A stretch of DNA of 34,717 nucleotides. Origin: Chloroflexota bacterium. Its GTDB lineage: Bacteria; Chloroflexota; Anaerolineae; J036; Brachytrichaceae. This document shows positions 23,584 through 32,180 of the stretch, one piece after another. The DNA lies in NCBI GenBank assembly GCA_018969115.1, contig JAGWYZ010000011.1:1-34717 (forward strand), in the 5' to 3' direction. The notes below the pieces were generated by a model. That model was not told the DNA's origin. It made no database searches and saw only the letters and a list, made by a program, of their open reading frames with translations. Both the position numbers and the translations under genes were made by a program. Each line of letters begins with the position of its first letter. Position 1 is the first letter of the stretch.

Positions 23584-23587
23584 GGGT

Positions 23588-23700
23588 GGCAAGTAGCAAA
23601 GTAGCAAAGTAGCAGGTTGCAAGTGGCAAAGTGGCAAGTGGTAATGAGTAGGTAATGGGTTTCAGGTTGCAACTCTGCAACCTGAAACCCTGCAACCTAT
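23588..23700. repeat. Class B hairpins, words AGTAGCAA and GGTTGCA
   Basis: Direct repeats of AAGTAGCA and AAGTGGCA units (23588-23640) are followed by a perfect 15-bp hairpin: GGGTTTCAGGTTGCA (23657-23671), loop ACTC, complement 23676-23690. The remaining gap up to 23790 holds AT-rich AAATTTT repeats flanked by GAGAG and CTCTC-like ends. Confidence 0.85.
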
Positions 23701-23804
23701 AACCTGCGACTGTTAAATTCAGCAAATTCGTTAACTATTTGAGAGTTAATTTTAAATTTTAAATTTTAAATTCTCAATTTTTAAATTCCCGCAGGAGGGA
23801 AATC

Positions 23805-25421
23805 ATGCAATTAAATAAAACTCGAATCGTCTTTTTTCTGATCGTAGGTCTGGCTTTGACCGTTGTGTGTGCCGGGGCGGCGTATAACGCACTTGGGCCG
23901 CGTTTGTTTAACACCGGCACGCCAAGTAATGGCAATCCAGCTGCACAATCAACCATTGCGCCAGCCGCGCTAAAGCCACCCGCCCCGATTTGGGGCGCGG
24001 GTTATAAGGCCAATGACGGCAAGCCGACTTATATTTGCGGCACCGATGCTTTTGCGTCCTATTTAACCTTGGTGCAAATACAGGTGGCGGGGCTAGACGA
24101 AGCACGTGGTTTTCACCTCGGCATTGTGCCGTTTCAACTCAATAACAAACCCGAATATGCGCTAACTGAAGAACAAAGCAATGCCTTTGTTGAGGCGGGT
24201 GTATGGGATTGCGAATTGAATACCGCTGACTCGGTGGCCTCTAATGCACAAGGTGTGATTACGGCCATCATCGATGAAAGTGCCGGTGGCGATGGCATGT
24301 GGGCACGTAATATTCCGACCCTAAACGATTTAAAGGGCAAGCGTATTGCCTTTGTGCGTGACAGCTCGGCTGAGTATTTTATGTTGTATACGCTTTCGAT
24401 TGCACGGCTAAACCCCAAGTTTGATGTGAAATTGGTGCCAGCCGAAACCCCAGACGAAGCGGTAAAACTATTTAATGAGGGCAAGGCCGATGCGGTGTCG
24501 GCATGGGAGCCGCAATTGTCGCGGGCCAAGCAAGGAGGTGGGGCATCGCTTATCACCTCTAGCCAATTACGCATTATTGTCGATGTCATCATCACCTCTA
24601 AAAAGTCGATTGCCGATAAGCCAAATGTGGTGCAAGCATTTCATGATGCGTGGTTTGAAGCGATGAAGCAACAAACTGAAAAGTTTGATATTGCCGCAGA
24701 GCAGATTGCCAAATGGGGCAATAATGATTGGAGCGAGATAAAACCCGGCACGGCTGGGCAAAATTTGCGCGAGCAACTGAAACAAATTGCGCAGGCCGAT
24801 TTGGGGGCCAATGCGTTTGTGATGCGCGACCCGACCCCTATTTACAATCGGCTGACGATTGCGCGGCGGGTATGGGCGGCAGGTGGGGCCACTGTGTCGG
24901 CAGATAAGGTCGAGGACTTGGTCAACCCATCCTTCGTGGCAAAATCGGCCAGCCAAAGCCAATTGCAGCCCAGCGTACGCCCAGTTAACGACAGCTTTTC
25001 GATCTCGGCCAAGCTCGACTTGAGCGGGGTGAAGGTGCAAAACACCACGACCTTGGCGGTGCTGCCGTGCAACCGTTTTACCTTTTTGCCCGATAGCGCC
25101 ACTTTGACGCTTGAATCGCGGCGGGTACTGGATGATTGTGTCGTGCCAACATTGCAGCAGTCGGTCGGGTTGTATTTGCGGGTGAAGGGGTCATCGGCGT
25201 GGCCCGGCCCCAAGGGAGCTTATACCGAGAAGCAGATTTTAGAATTTGCGCAAGCCCGTGCTCAAGCTGTGGTTGATTATTTGGTGTCGCAAAAAGTTGA
25301 CCGCGCCCGCTTTGTGGTCGAGGCGGTTGTGCCGCCAGTCGAGCGCCGCGAAACCGACGACCCAGACAAACAGGCCGAAGATCGCTTCGTCGAAATGGCG
25401 CTGATTACATCGGGGCGGTAA
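23805..25421 (+). CDS. Membrane-anchored substrate-binding domain fused to OmpA-like domain
   Basis: A 538-aa exported protein. One N-terminal transmembrane anchor (about 8-30), a short Pro/Ala linker, then a periplasmic binding-protein fold of the NMT1/SsuA kind (about 60-360) with the segments LKGKRIAFVRDSSAEYFMLY and FNEGKADAVSAWEPQLSRA. The last ~120 residues (about 415-535) are an OmpA/MotB-like peptidoglycan-binding domain with FTFLPDSATLTLESRRVLDD and AQARAQAVVDYLVSQKVDRARF. A ligand sensor tied to the cell wall is suggested. Strong Shine-Dalgarno AGGAGG (23793-23798) 6 nt before ATG. It lies between the coiled-coil membrane protein and the SBP-VWA protein, probably one operon. Function unknown. 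Confidence 0.85.
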   Translation: MQLNKTRIVFFLIVGLALTVVCAGAAYNALGPRLFNTGTPSNGNPAAQSTIAPAALKPPAPIWGAGYKANDGKPTYICGTDAFASYLTLVQIQVAGLDEARGFHLGIVPFQLNNKPEYALTEEQSNAFVEAGVWDCELNTADSVASNAQGVITAIIDESAGGDGMWARNIPTLNDLKGKRIAFVRDSSAEYFMLYTLSIARLNPKFDVKLVPAETPDEAVKLFNEGKADAVSAWEPQLSRAKQGGGASLITSSQLRIIVDVIITSKKSIADKPNVVQAFHDAWFEAMKQQTEKFDIAAEQIAKWGNNDWSEIKPGTAGQNLREQLKQIAQADLGANAFVMRDPTPIYNRLTIARRVWAAGGATVSADKVEDLVNPSFVAKSASQSQLQPSVRPVNDSFSISAKLDLSGVKVQNTTTLAVLPCNRFTFLPDSATLTLESRRVLDDCVVPTLQQSVGLYLRVKGSSAWPGPKGAYTEKQILEFAQARAQAVVDYLVSQKVDRARFVVEAVVPPVERRETDDPDKQAEDRFVEMALITSGR

Positions 25422-25423
25422 TA

Positions 25424-25520
25424 GTCAATTACGAATTACAAATTACGAATTGCTTCGGTGACTTGTGACTCATGACTCACGAGTCATCTGTCCCAATGCG
25501 TAATGCGTAATGCTTAATAC
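25424..25520. repeat. Class B hairpin, word AATTACGA, with CATGACTCAC loop
   Basis: Left side: three AATTACGA/AATTACAA units (about 25428-25451). Right side: AATGCGTAATGCGTAATGC (about 25495-25513), an imperfect complement. The loop carries CATGACTCAC at 25471-25480 next to GAGTCAT. It ends before a GGGGAGG Shine-Dalgarno. Confidence 0.75.
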
Positions 25521-25538
25521 CCAAAAGGGGAGGCTTAA

Positions 25539-27212
25539 ATGAAACAGATATTTTCACAAGCGTTTTTTGCGTTTTTGCTAATGGCTACTTCCGCTTGTAG
25601 TGTGTTGCGGCAGCCGGTGACGAAGCCATCATCGGGTGATGTGGTGCTGACGGTGGTGGCAAATAGCAGTTTGCAGCCTTGGCTAGACAAGGCCACACTC
25701 GCGTTTAACACTGACCGTGTGCAGACGGGTGGGCGGCGCAACCTATTTGCGCAAGTGCGTTATGTTGAGGCGGGGCAAGCCGTGGCCGATATGGCCACAT
25801 CCACCCCAAGCCTGTGGCTACCCGATAGTGAGGCGTGGGTGGATGTGGCCGCCGCCCGTAAGGTGGCTGGCTTTGCTGCCAATACTTGCGTAAGCACAGC
25901 GCGTAGCCCGTTGGTAATCGCCATGTGGCGCGATGTGGCTGAAGCCTTGGGGTACCCGGGGCGCACTTTGGGCTGGCTTGATATGAGCAGCCTGACTGGC
26001 GATGCCAGTGCGTGGGCTTATTACAGCGGCGGGCAATTTGGGCGTATTTTGCGGATGGCGCACCCCCACCCGGGTATTTCTGGGGCGGGGGCAGGCGCAT
26101 TGTTGGCGGTGATGCAATCGGCCAAGGCCAACGCCCAACCCATCAGCCCCGCCGATGCCCAATTGCCAATTTTGCAGGCTTCAGTGTCTGCATTCGAGAG
26201 TGGCATCGCGCTGTTTGCCAATTCGTCTGAAGCCTTGGGCAAAACCATGCGTGAACGCGGGGTGGGATTTTTAGGGGCAGCGGTGCTTTATGAAAGCACG
26301 GTCGCCCAACTGAACCAGGCGGCAACTTCGCAGTCAACGAATAACAAATCGAGCAATCAACCCGACCTCATCGCCGTTTATCCATTTGAGGGCACGGTGA
26401 TGGCGACGCACCCGGCCTGTTTAAACAGCAGCGCCAGTGCCGAGCAGCAAGAAGGGGCGCGTATGTTTCGCGATTATTTGCTAAAAGACACTGCTCAAAA
26501 ATGGGCGGCGGAGGCCGGTTTGCGCCCAGTAAACGCGGCGGTAAAGGCTGAAGCGCGGGCGGGTATTGATCTCAATCAACCCAAAACCATTTTTGAGCGT
26601 CCGGCAGTTGGTGGGTTAGAGGCATTGCAAGGGGTGTGGCAGGCCAGCAAAAAGCCGATCAATTTGGTGATGGTGCTCGACACATCGGGCAGCATGAGCG
26701 GGGCCAAGATTGAAGGCCTGCGCAGCGCTGCTGCTACTTTTGTGGGGCAAATGAACAATGATGACCAAATTTCGATTGTTAGTTTTGCCACCGATATCAA
26801 AGTGTTGCTGCAAGGGCAAAAAGTGGGCACAGCCCGCGCAAATGCTATCAGCGCAGTAAAGGCGTTGCCTGCCAGCGGCAATACCATGCTTTATGATGCT
26901 ATCGGCGCGGGGGCGGGGGTGATCAGCAAAACCAAGTCATCGCAGCGCACCAATGTTTTGGTGGTGCTCACCGATGGTCTGGACACGGGCAGCAAATTGT
27001 TTAAGTTTGACAATAATTTGATTGCCACTGCATCTCAAAACAGCACGACGGTATGGACAATTGCCTATGGCAACGATGCGGATAAAGACAAATTGTCGCA
27101 ATTGGCACGCCAGAGCAACGGCAGCTTTTACCTCGGCAGCGAAGCCAATATTACGGCTATTTATCAAGAAATGTCGACGGCGTTTGGCGGCAGTGGTGGC
27201 ATTGGGCGGTAG
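25539..27212 (+). CDS. Exported substrate-binding domain fused to VWA domain
   Basis: A 557-aa protein with a signal peptide ending in TSAC (Cys20, a poor but possible lipobox). Residues about 35-340 form a binding-protein fold of the extracellular type (VVANSSLQPWLDKATLAFN, then YPFEGTVMATHP). Residues about 375-555 are a von Willebrand A domain with the metal site D381TSGS385, a later Thr in SGNTMLYDA and Asp in LTDGLD, so the MIDAS is complete and should bind a divalent ion. GGGGAGG precedes ATG 25539 by 5 nt. It is the third gene of the envelope module with SBP-OmpA; both carry binding-protein folds. It is not part of a transporter: no permease or ATPase is adjacent. Confidence 0.88.
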   Translation: MKQIFSQAFFAFLLMATSACSVLRQPVTKPSSGDVVLTVVANSSLQPWLDKATLAFNTDRVQTGGRRNLFAQVRYVEAGQAVADMATSTPSLWLPDSEAWVDVAAARKVAGFAANTCVSTARSPLVIAMWRDVAEALGYPGRTLGWLDMSSLTGDASAWAYYSGGQFGRILRMAHPHPGISGAGAGALLAVMQSAKANAQPISPADAQLPILQASVSAFESGIALFANSSEALGKTMRERGVGFLGAAVLYESTVAQLNQAATSQSTNNKSSNQPDLIAVYPFEGTVMATHPACLNSSASAEQQEGARMFRDYLLKDTAQKWAAEAGLRPVNAAVKAEARAGIDLNQPKTIFERPAVGGLEALQGVWQASKKPINLVMVLDTSGSMSGAKIEGLRSAAATFVGQMNNDDQISIVSFATDIKVLLQGQKVGTARANAISAVKALPASGNTMLYDAIGAGAGVISKTKSSQRTNVLVVLTDGLDTGSKLFKFDNNLIATASQNSTTVWTIAYGNDADKDKLSQLARQSNGSFYLGSEANITAIYQEMSTAFGGSGGIGR

Positions 27213-27221
27213 GTTGTGCTG

Positions 27222-27273
27222 ATTTCATCATATTTAGATGCGCGAGATACCGCGCCTCTGAATATGATGAAAT
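27222..27273. repeat. Hairpin between the VWA and MFS genes
   Basis: ATTTCATCATATT (27222-27234) pairs exactly with AATATGATGAAAT (27261-27273), and an inner AGATGCGCG/CGCGCCTCT stem continues with one mismatch. The edge resembles class A but lacks the GGCAAAA flank. The MFS frame can be read back through it, which makes the earlier start (27216) unlikely. Confidence 0.8.
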
Positions 27274-27293
27274 GGAATATACTAACCGCCTAC

Positions 27294-28538
27294 ATGAAAA
27301 CTACGCAAAAACTCTATTACGGTTGGGTCGTCGTGGCGGTCACGTCGATCGTGTTATTGGTGTCGTTCGGCATTCGCTCATCGCCGAGTGTGTTTATGGT
27401 ATCGCTCGAAAGCGATCTTGGGTGGAGTCGTTCGGCGATTTCGGTGGCGGTGTCATTGGGTCTGATCATTCTTGGCATTACTAGCCCATATGGTGGTATG
27501 TTGGTTGGGCGATTTGGCCCCAAGCGTATGACGGTGATTGCCTTGCTGATGATGGGCGTGACGTTGTTACTCAGCAGCCAAATGAATCAATTGTGGCAAT
27601 TGAATGTGATGTGGGGTGGCTTTTTGGGCTTGAGCGGTGGTTTGGCTGGTTCGGTGTTAAGCGCAACGGTGTCTAACCGTTGGTTTGTTAAAAATCGCGG
27701 CTTGGTGACTGGCATTTTTGGCGCCGCCACCTCGGCTGGGCAATTGGTATTTGTGCCGGTATTAACTGCCATGTTATTAAGCTTTGGTTGGCGTAACAGT
27801 ACTGCGGCGATGGGTGTGTTTATTTTGATCGTGCTTATCCCCGTCATTTTCTTATTCAAAGATGACCCCGCCGATGTCGGGCTTTTGCCCTTGGGCGCAA
27901 CTGCGCCGATTTCGAAATCGCAAGCTGGCGCAGAGACCGGCCTGATGGCGCGAGCCGTGCGTAGCCCCGATTTTTGGCTGTTATGTGTCAGTTTTTTTAT
28001 TTGCGGGGCTACCACCAATGGCATTATTGGCACTCACCTTATTCCTTACGCCATCGATTGCGGCATCCCGCAAGGAACGGCTGCAGGTGTGGTGGCCTTG
28101 CTCGGCAGCATGAACTTTGTCGGCACGTTGGCCTCGGGTTGGTTGACTGATCGTTATGACCCGCGTAAGTTATTATTTTTTTATTATGGCTTTCGTGGGT
28201 TGTCACTCTTTTTATTGCCTTTTGTGACCGATCCGCTGGGGTTATCGGTGTTTGCGGTTATCTTTGGGTTAGATTACATCTCGACCGTGCCACCCACGAT
28301 TGCGATTGCTGCCGATACATTTGGCCGCCGTAATGCTGGCATCATTTATGGCTGGGCATTTTGTGCCCATAGCCTTGGCGCAGCGCTTTCGGCTTATTTG
28401 GGCGGTGTGACGCGCGACATGCTCGGCAATTATGGCCCGGCTTTCGTCGCGGCTGGCATTCTTGGCATTTGTGCCGCCGTGCTTGTCATGCGCATCACAC
28501 GCCATGCGCCACCCAAGCCATTGGTGGCGGTCAGTTAG
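27294..28538 (+). CDS. MFS transporter, monocarboxylate/oxalate-antiporter-like
   Basis: A 414-aa inner-membrane protein with about 12 helices. It opens with YYGWVVVAVTSIVLLVSFGIRSSPSVF, typical of the OFA/monocarboxylate-type MFS carriers, and has GGMLVGRFGPKRM after helix 2 and the mid-protein loop PADVGLLPLG. Such carriers move small carboxylates. ATG 27294 is chosen; a frame open to 27216 runs through a hairpin. It follows the VWA gene on the same strand but is separated by that hairpin. Possible link to the carboxylate-type pathways elsewhere in the window is inference. Confidence 0.9.
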   Translation: MKTTQKLYYGWVVVAVTSIVLLVSFGIRSSPSVFMVSLESDLGWSRSAISVAVSLGLIILGITSPYGGMLVGRFGPKRMTVIALLMMGVTLLLSSQMNQLWQLNVMWGGFLGLSGGLAGSVLSATVSNRWFVKNRGLVTGIFGAATSAGQLVFVPVLTAMLLSFGWRNSTAAMGVFILIVLIPVIFLFKDDPADVGLLPLGATAPISKSQAGAETGLMARAVRSPDFWLLCVSFFICGATTNGIIGTHLIPYAIDCGIPQGTAAGVVALLGSMNFVGTLASGWLTDRYDPRKLLFFYYGFRGLSLFLLPFVTDPLGLSVFAVIFGLDYISTVPPTIAIAADTFGRRNAGIIYGWAFCAHSLGAALSAYLGGVTRDMLGNYGPAFVAAGILGICAAVLVMRITRHAPPKPLVAVS

Positions 28539-28548
28539 CCAGGGTTAC

Positions 28549-28601
28549 CCAACTTCACCATATCCATCTGGCCATAGGCCAGATGGATATGGTGAAGTTG
28601 G
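28549..28601. repeat. Perfect 25-bp hairpin with 3-nt loop (class A)
   Basis: Left arm 28549-28573 and right arm 28577-28601 are exact complements with loop ATA. The right edge GGTGAAGTTGGCAAAAAA is the best class A border in the window. It lies between the convergent MFS gene and the isomerase operon and could stop both transcripts, although no T-run follows on the plus strand. Confidence 0.95.
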
Positions 28602-28646
28602 CAAAAAATTGTTCGCCCTTACCAAGGTGATGTAGATCACTTAAAA

Positions 28647-29438
28647 TCAAACATCACATATCTGCCAGGCCGAGCGCAGCGCTGTCAAAATATCGCCTTG
28701 GGGTTTAAACTCATGCCCAAGATAGCCATCATAGCCAGTGGCGGCAATAGCGCGGCAAATACCGCGATAATTTAGCTCTTGCGGCAAATCAGGGTCGTCA
28801 AAATCCCAGCGTCCGGGGTTGCCAGCGGTGTGCATATGCCCAATCCATTGCACATTGTCACGAATGGTGCGAATAATATCGCCCTCCATGATTTGCATAT
28901 GATAAATATCGTAAAGCAACTTGACTGCTGGGCTATTCACCCGTTGACACACATCGACCCCCCAAGCCGTGCTATCGCATTGATATCCGGCATGGTCAAC
29001 CTTGCTGTTGAGCAATTCCATATTGAGCAATACCTTGTGTTTTTCGGCAAAAGGCGCAATTTGGCGCATACACTCAGCGCAGGCTTCACGCGCATCTTCG
29101 TCGCTTTGGCCCGCATTAATATCGCCGCTAAAGCAAATCAACCCCAAAATATTGTGTTTGGCGGCCAATTCGATGCTGACACGCAACTCATCGATGATAC
29201 GGGCGTGGTTGCTGCGCTTGTTCATGCCATCGCGCAGGGTATAGTGCCCACACATGCTGGCGATGCGCAAACCGGTGGCTTGGGCTGCGTCACATAATTC
29301 ATCAAACACCACCCCATTTTGATTGCGTTGCCAAATTTCAACGGCTGGGTAGCCAATGGTTTTAGCCGTTTTAAGCAATTCAAATAGCGGCATATTGGCT
29401 GGTTGATATAGTGGTAAGCAGAAGGATTGTTTAATCAT
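28647..29438 (-). CDS. Hydroxypyruvate isomerase-like TIM-barrel protein
   Basis: A 263-aa sugar phosphate isomerase/epimerase of the AP-endonuclease-2 fold. Metal-site residues are visible: Glu in NMELLNSKVDH, Asp and His in LLYDIYHMQIMEG, His in IGHMHTAGNPGR and Glu in YLGHEFKP. The combination YDIYHMQIMEGD plus GNPGR matches hydroxypyruvate isomerases (Hyi) well; a related ketose epimerase is possible. It is the last gene of the leftward transporter operon, 5 nt after the phosphodiesterase gene, so it likely processes a C3 or sugar product of that system. Start ATG 29438; no strong ribosome site, so coupling is likely. Confidence 0.85.
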   Translation of the reverse strand: MIKQSFCLPLYQPANMPLFELLKTAKTIGYPAVEIWQRNQNGVVFDELCDAAQATGLRIASMCGHYTLRDGMNKRSNHARIIDELRVSIELAAKHNILGLICFSGDINAGQSDEDAREACAECMRQIAPFAEKHKVLLNMELLNSKVDHAGYQCDSTAWGVDVCQRVNSPAVKLLYDIYHMQIMEGDIIRTIRDNVQWIGHMHTAGNPGRWDFDDPDLPQELNYRGICRAIAATGYDGYLGHEFKPQGDILTALRSAWQICDV

Positions 29439-29443
29439 ATAAA

Positions 29444-30172
29444 TTAATGTTGCGCCCGTTCAATCACTCGTCGCGTCATAGCGGGGTCATTGGTGCATAG
29501 ATCTTCGATGCCGATGGCGACCAATTGTGCCATAACTGGCTCACGCTCCTCGTGCCAACTCATGATGCGCAACCCAGCCGCCCGTACCCGTTCTAGCCAT
29601 TCGGGCGTAATCAGGGCGCATGGGTCAAGGTAATCTTCCCATGCCAAATTCAAACCATCGGCATTACAAGCGCGGGCAATGAGAATAGGATCGATGCTGG
29701 CATTGCGGTAGCTAAAGGCGGTGCGGGCGTTGGGGTCAACCTGCTTGGCAAAAAATACATGGTCGGGGCGCGGCCCAAATAGCACACAACGATCGAGCAA
29801 TTTGGCAGCCTGCAACGTTTGTACTACATAAGTTGTCACGGCTGCATCGGTGTCTTTAAATTCAACATAGATGCCCATGTCAAGCTCAACACACAGCGCG
29901 ATTACCTCTTCCCATTGCGGAATCCGTTCAGCATTGGCGAGCGGGATGTTGAGTAAGCTGTCTAGCGTTAAGCGTTCGACCCGTTGCTCACATTCGCCCG
30001 GGATGGGAATGGTGGTATCGTGAAATACCAAGGCTTTGCCGTCGAGCGTGCGCCGGATGTCGGTTTCGATCATGTGTGCGCCCTGTTGTTTGGCAAGGCG
30101 AAACGAGGTCAGGGTGTTGTCGGTGGCATAACTTGACGCGCCGCGATGTGCCACAATTGAAAATTGGCTCAT
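29444..30172 (-). CDS. ugpQ: Glycerophosphodiester phosphodiesterase
   Basis: A 242-aa cytoplasmic GDPD-family enzyme that splits glycerophosphodiesters to glycerol 3-phosphate and an alcohol. It has no signal peptide. The active-site pattern is H9-R-G, E36-T-D38 and H51-D52. The usual PENT motif reads ATDNT, with Asp18 where most members have a metal-binding Glu; this may weaken or retune the site. Its ATG overlaps the transporter ATPase stop by 4 nt (ATGA), an arrangement like ugpC-ugpQ. The gene symbol is by position and family, not proven orthology. Confidence 0.88.
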   Translation of the reverse strand: MSQFSIVAHRGASSYATDNTLTSFRLAKQQGAHMIETDIRRTLDGKALVFHDTTIPIPGECEQRVERLTLDSLLNIPLANAERIPQWEEVIALCVELDMGIYVEFKDTDAAVTTYVVQTLQAAKLLDRCVLFGPRPDHVFFAKQVDPNARTAFSYRNASIDPILIARACNADGLNLAWEDYLDPCALITPEWLERVRAAGLRIMSWHEEREPVMAQLVAIGIEDLCTNDPAMTRRVIERAQH

Positions 30173-31230
30173 AGTTTCACCTCAAATGGGGGCAATGGCC
30201 CTTGAAATATGAGAAAACGAGTGGGCTTAAAGGTAATCATTTCGCCATCATTTATCTCAATTGATTTTGGCAAATAGAGTTTGAGCATGCCCAGATCGGG
30301 TGATTGCACAAACACTTTGCGATAATGGCCCAAATCGCTCACTTGCGTAATGCGCCCGTGCCAAGCACCTTCGCCAGTTTGGGTCACGATCACATCTTCG
30401 GGGCGAATGGCAATTTTGGCAGGTGCGGCAACACATTCGGCGGGGCTTGGTAGGCGTTGGTTGCCCACTTTGACCACACCGCCATTCACCTCACCGTCTA
30501 GCATATTCATTGCGCCAATAAAATCGGCCACAAATAGGGTTTTAGGGCGGGCATAAATAGTGGCCGGTTTGTCAAGCTGTTGTAATTCGCCTTTGCTCAT
30601 TACTGCAATACGGTCGGCGAGGCTGAGCGCCTCTTCTTGATCGTGAGTGACAAATACAGCCGTAATTTTAAGATTGCGCTGAATTTGGCGTAATTCTTCA
30701 CGCAATCTGACGCGCAACAAGGCATCGAGGTTCGAAAATGGTTCATCCAACAACAGAATTTTGGGTTTTAGCACCAAAGCGCGGGCGATGGCAACGCGCT
30801 GTTGTTCACCACCTGATAATTGTGCGGGGTAGCGATCACCATATCTGCCCAAGCCGACCAATTCTAACGAGGCTTGCACCTCTTGGTCGATTTGGTTTTT
30901 GGGCAAGTGTCGCAGTTTTAACCCAAAGGCGATGTTGTCATAAACTTTCATGTGCGGCCACAAGGTGTATTTTTGAAACACCATTGCGGTTGGGCGTTTG
31001 TTGGGTGGCATATTGATAATGCTTTGTTGGTCAATTTGTACATCGCCACCACTTGGCTCTTCGAAGCCCGCCACCATGCGCAAAGCGGTCGATTTGCCAC
31101 AGCCGCTTGGGCCAAGAATGCACAAAAATTCGCCATCAGCGACATTAATATTGAGGTCATTGACCGCCACAACTGGGTTGGTGACGCTGCCAAATTGTTT
31201 GCGAAGGTTGATGAGGTCTAAGGTAGGCAT
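30169..31230 (-). CDS. ABC transporter ATP-binding protein (PotA/UgpC type)
   Basis: A 353-aa importer ATPase. Walker A is GPSGCGKST (40-48), the Q-loop is MVFQKYTLWP, the signature is LSGGEQQRVAIARAL, Walker B is ILLLDEPFSNLD and the switch histidine is in VFVTHDQEEAL. A TOBE-type regulatory domain fills about 240-353. It serves the two permeases and SBP upstream in the same operon and overlaps the phosphodiesterase gene by 4 nt. The group includes transporters for glycerol 3-phosphate, spermidine, iron and phosphonates, so the family alone does not name the substrate. Confidence 0.96.
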   Translation of the reverse strand: MPTLDLINLRKQFGSVTNPVVAVNDLNINVADGEFLCILGPSGCGKSTALRMVAGFEEPSGGDVQIDQQSIINMPPNKRPTAMVFQKYTLWPHMKVYDNIAFGLKLRHLPKNQIDQEVQASLELVGLGRYGDRYPAQLSGGEQQRVAIARALVLKPKILLLDEPFSNLDALLRVRLREELRQIQRNLKITAVFVTHDQEEALSLADRIAVMSKGELQQLDKPATIYARPKTLFVADFIGAMNMLDGEVNGGVVKVGNQRLPSPAECVAAPAKIAIRPEDVIVTQTGEGAWHGRITQVSDLGHYRKVFVQSPDLGMLKLYLPKSIEINDGEMITFKPTRFLIFQGPLPPFEVKL

Positions 31231-31306
31231 GAAACAGTTAAGGGTTGAGGGTTAAGGGTTGAGCGTTAAGAATTGACTGCTCTCAACGCTCAACGCTCAA
31301 CCTCAA
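31231..31306. repeat. Class B hairpin, word GGGTTGA
   Basis: Left side: units of GGGTTGA/GGGTTAA/GCGTTAA (about 31238-31276). Right side: TCAACGCTCAACGCTCAACC (about 31283-31302), an imperfect complement. It splits the operon between the second permease and the ATPase. Confidence 0.8.
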
Positions 31307-31310
31307 CTTA

Positions 31311-32180
31311 TTAGACTCCAAATCCTGAGCTGACGGTGTTGCCGCGCAGAAATTTTTGGGCGAATGAGAGCAGAACGAGGGATGGCAGCCACAACATGAG
31401 CGAAATGACCGCGCCATATTGCACCACAATTTGATTGTTGATGTATGAATACATCAGCACGGCCATGGTGCGAATACCGGGGATGCCGATGATGAGCGCC
31501 CCTTGAGCCTCGTAAAAGGTGGAGACGAAGGTGAGCAACAACGCAGCCGCGAGGGCCGGAAATACTTGGGGCAATGTAATTTGAAAGAACACGCGCAGGC
31601 GGCCCGCACCTACATCTAACGCCGCTTCTTCAAGCGCACGGTCAATATTTTGAAAAGCGCTGGTGGGGATCCAGATCATCGTGAGCAAGGTGTTGACGAG
31701 TTGGATGAGGATAACCCCGGGTAGCGTGCCAACCAAACCTAAACGAAAGAAAACCACCGCGATGGTAACGTAGAGGCCAAAACGTGGGAAAGCATTGACC
31801 GCCAAAAAGGACAATAACAAGCCCTGCCGACCCGGAAAATTGATGCGGGCGAAGGCGTAGGCCGCTGGCAAACAAATAATTGCCGATAATGCTGTCACTG
31901 TGAGGGCTAAACCTAAGCTCATGGGCATAGCGCTGGTGATATCGTTACGGGCGAGCGTTTCATACCAATAACTTAGCCCCCACTCGGTGGGTAATAAAGC
32001 TGGTTGCCGCCAACGCTCGGCAAAGGCCCACAAAAACACGGTCATCATGGGGCCAATAATGATGAGCGTGAGCGCGACAAGGGCAAAAATGCCAAAGGCC
32101 TCACGCCGTAAGGTGCGAGTAGAAATGCGATACCCGAACATAGTGGGCTGGTGATAGGCGGGTGTGGGGTCAATCTTCAT
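31311..32180 (-). CDS. ABC transporter permease (PotC type)
   Basis: A 289-aa inner-membrane permease with about six helices (the first at about 29-54, ALVALTLIIIGPMMTVFLW). The ATPase-docking loop is EEAALDVGAGRLRVFFQITLPQVFPA. ATG 32180 overlaps the previous permease stop as ATGA, which settles the start; an upstream in-frame ATG at 32240 would overlap the other permease by 64 nt. It is separated from the ATPase gene by a class B hairpin of about 80 nt. Confidence 0.93.
   Translation of the reverse strand: MKIDPTPAYHQPTMFGYRISTRTLRREAFGIFALVALTLIIIGPMMTVFLWAFAERWRQPALLPTEWGLSYWYETLARNDITSAMPMSLGLALTVTALSAIICLPAAYAFARINFPGRQGLLLSFLAVNAFPRFGLYVTIAVVFFRLGLVGTLPGVILIQLVNTLLTMIWIPTSAFQNIDRALEEAALDVGAGRLRVFFQITLPQVFPALAAALLLTFVSTFYEAQGALIIGIPGIRTMAVLMYSYINNQIVVQYGAVISLMLWLPSLVLLSFAQKFLRGNTVSSGFGV

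Noticed and set aside
28627-28640. CRP-like site GTGA-N6-TCAC
   Set aside because: It matches the core consensus, but lies at the 3' end of the isomerase gene between convergent transcripts, not near any promoter. Probably chance.
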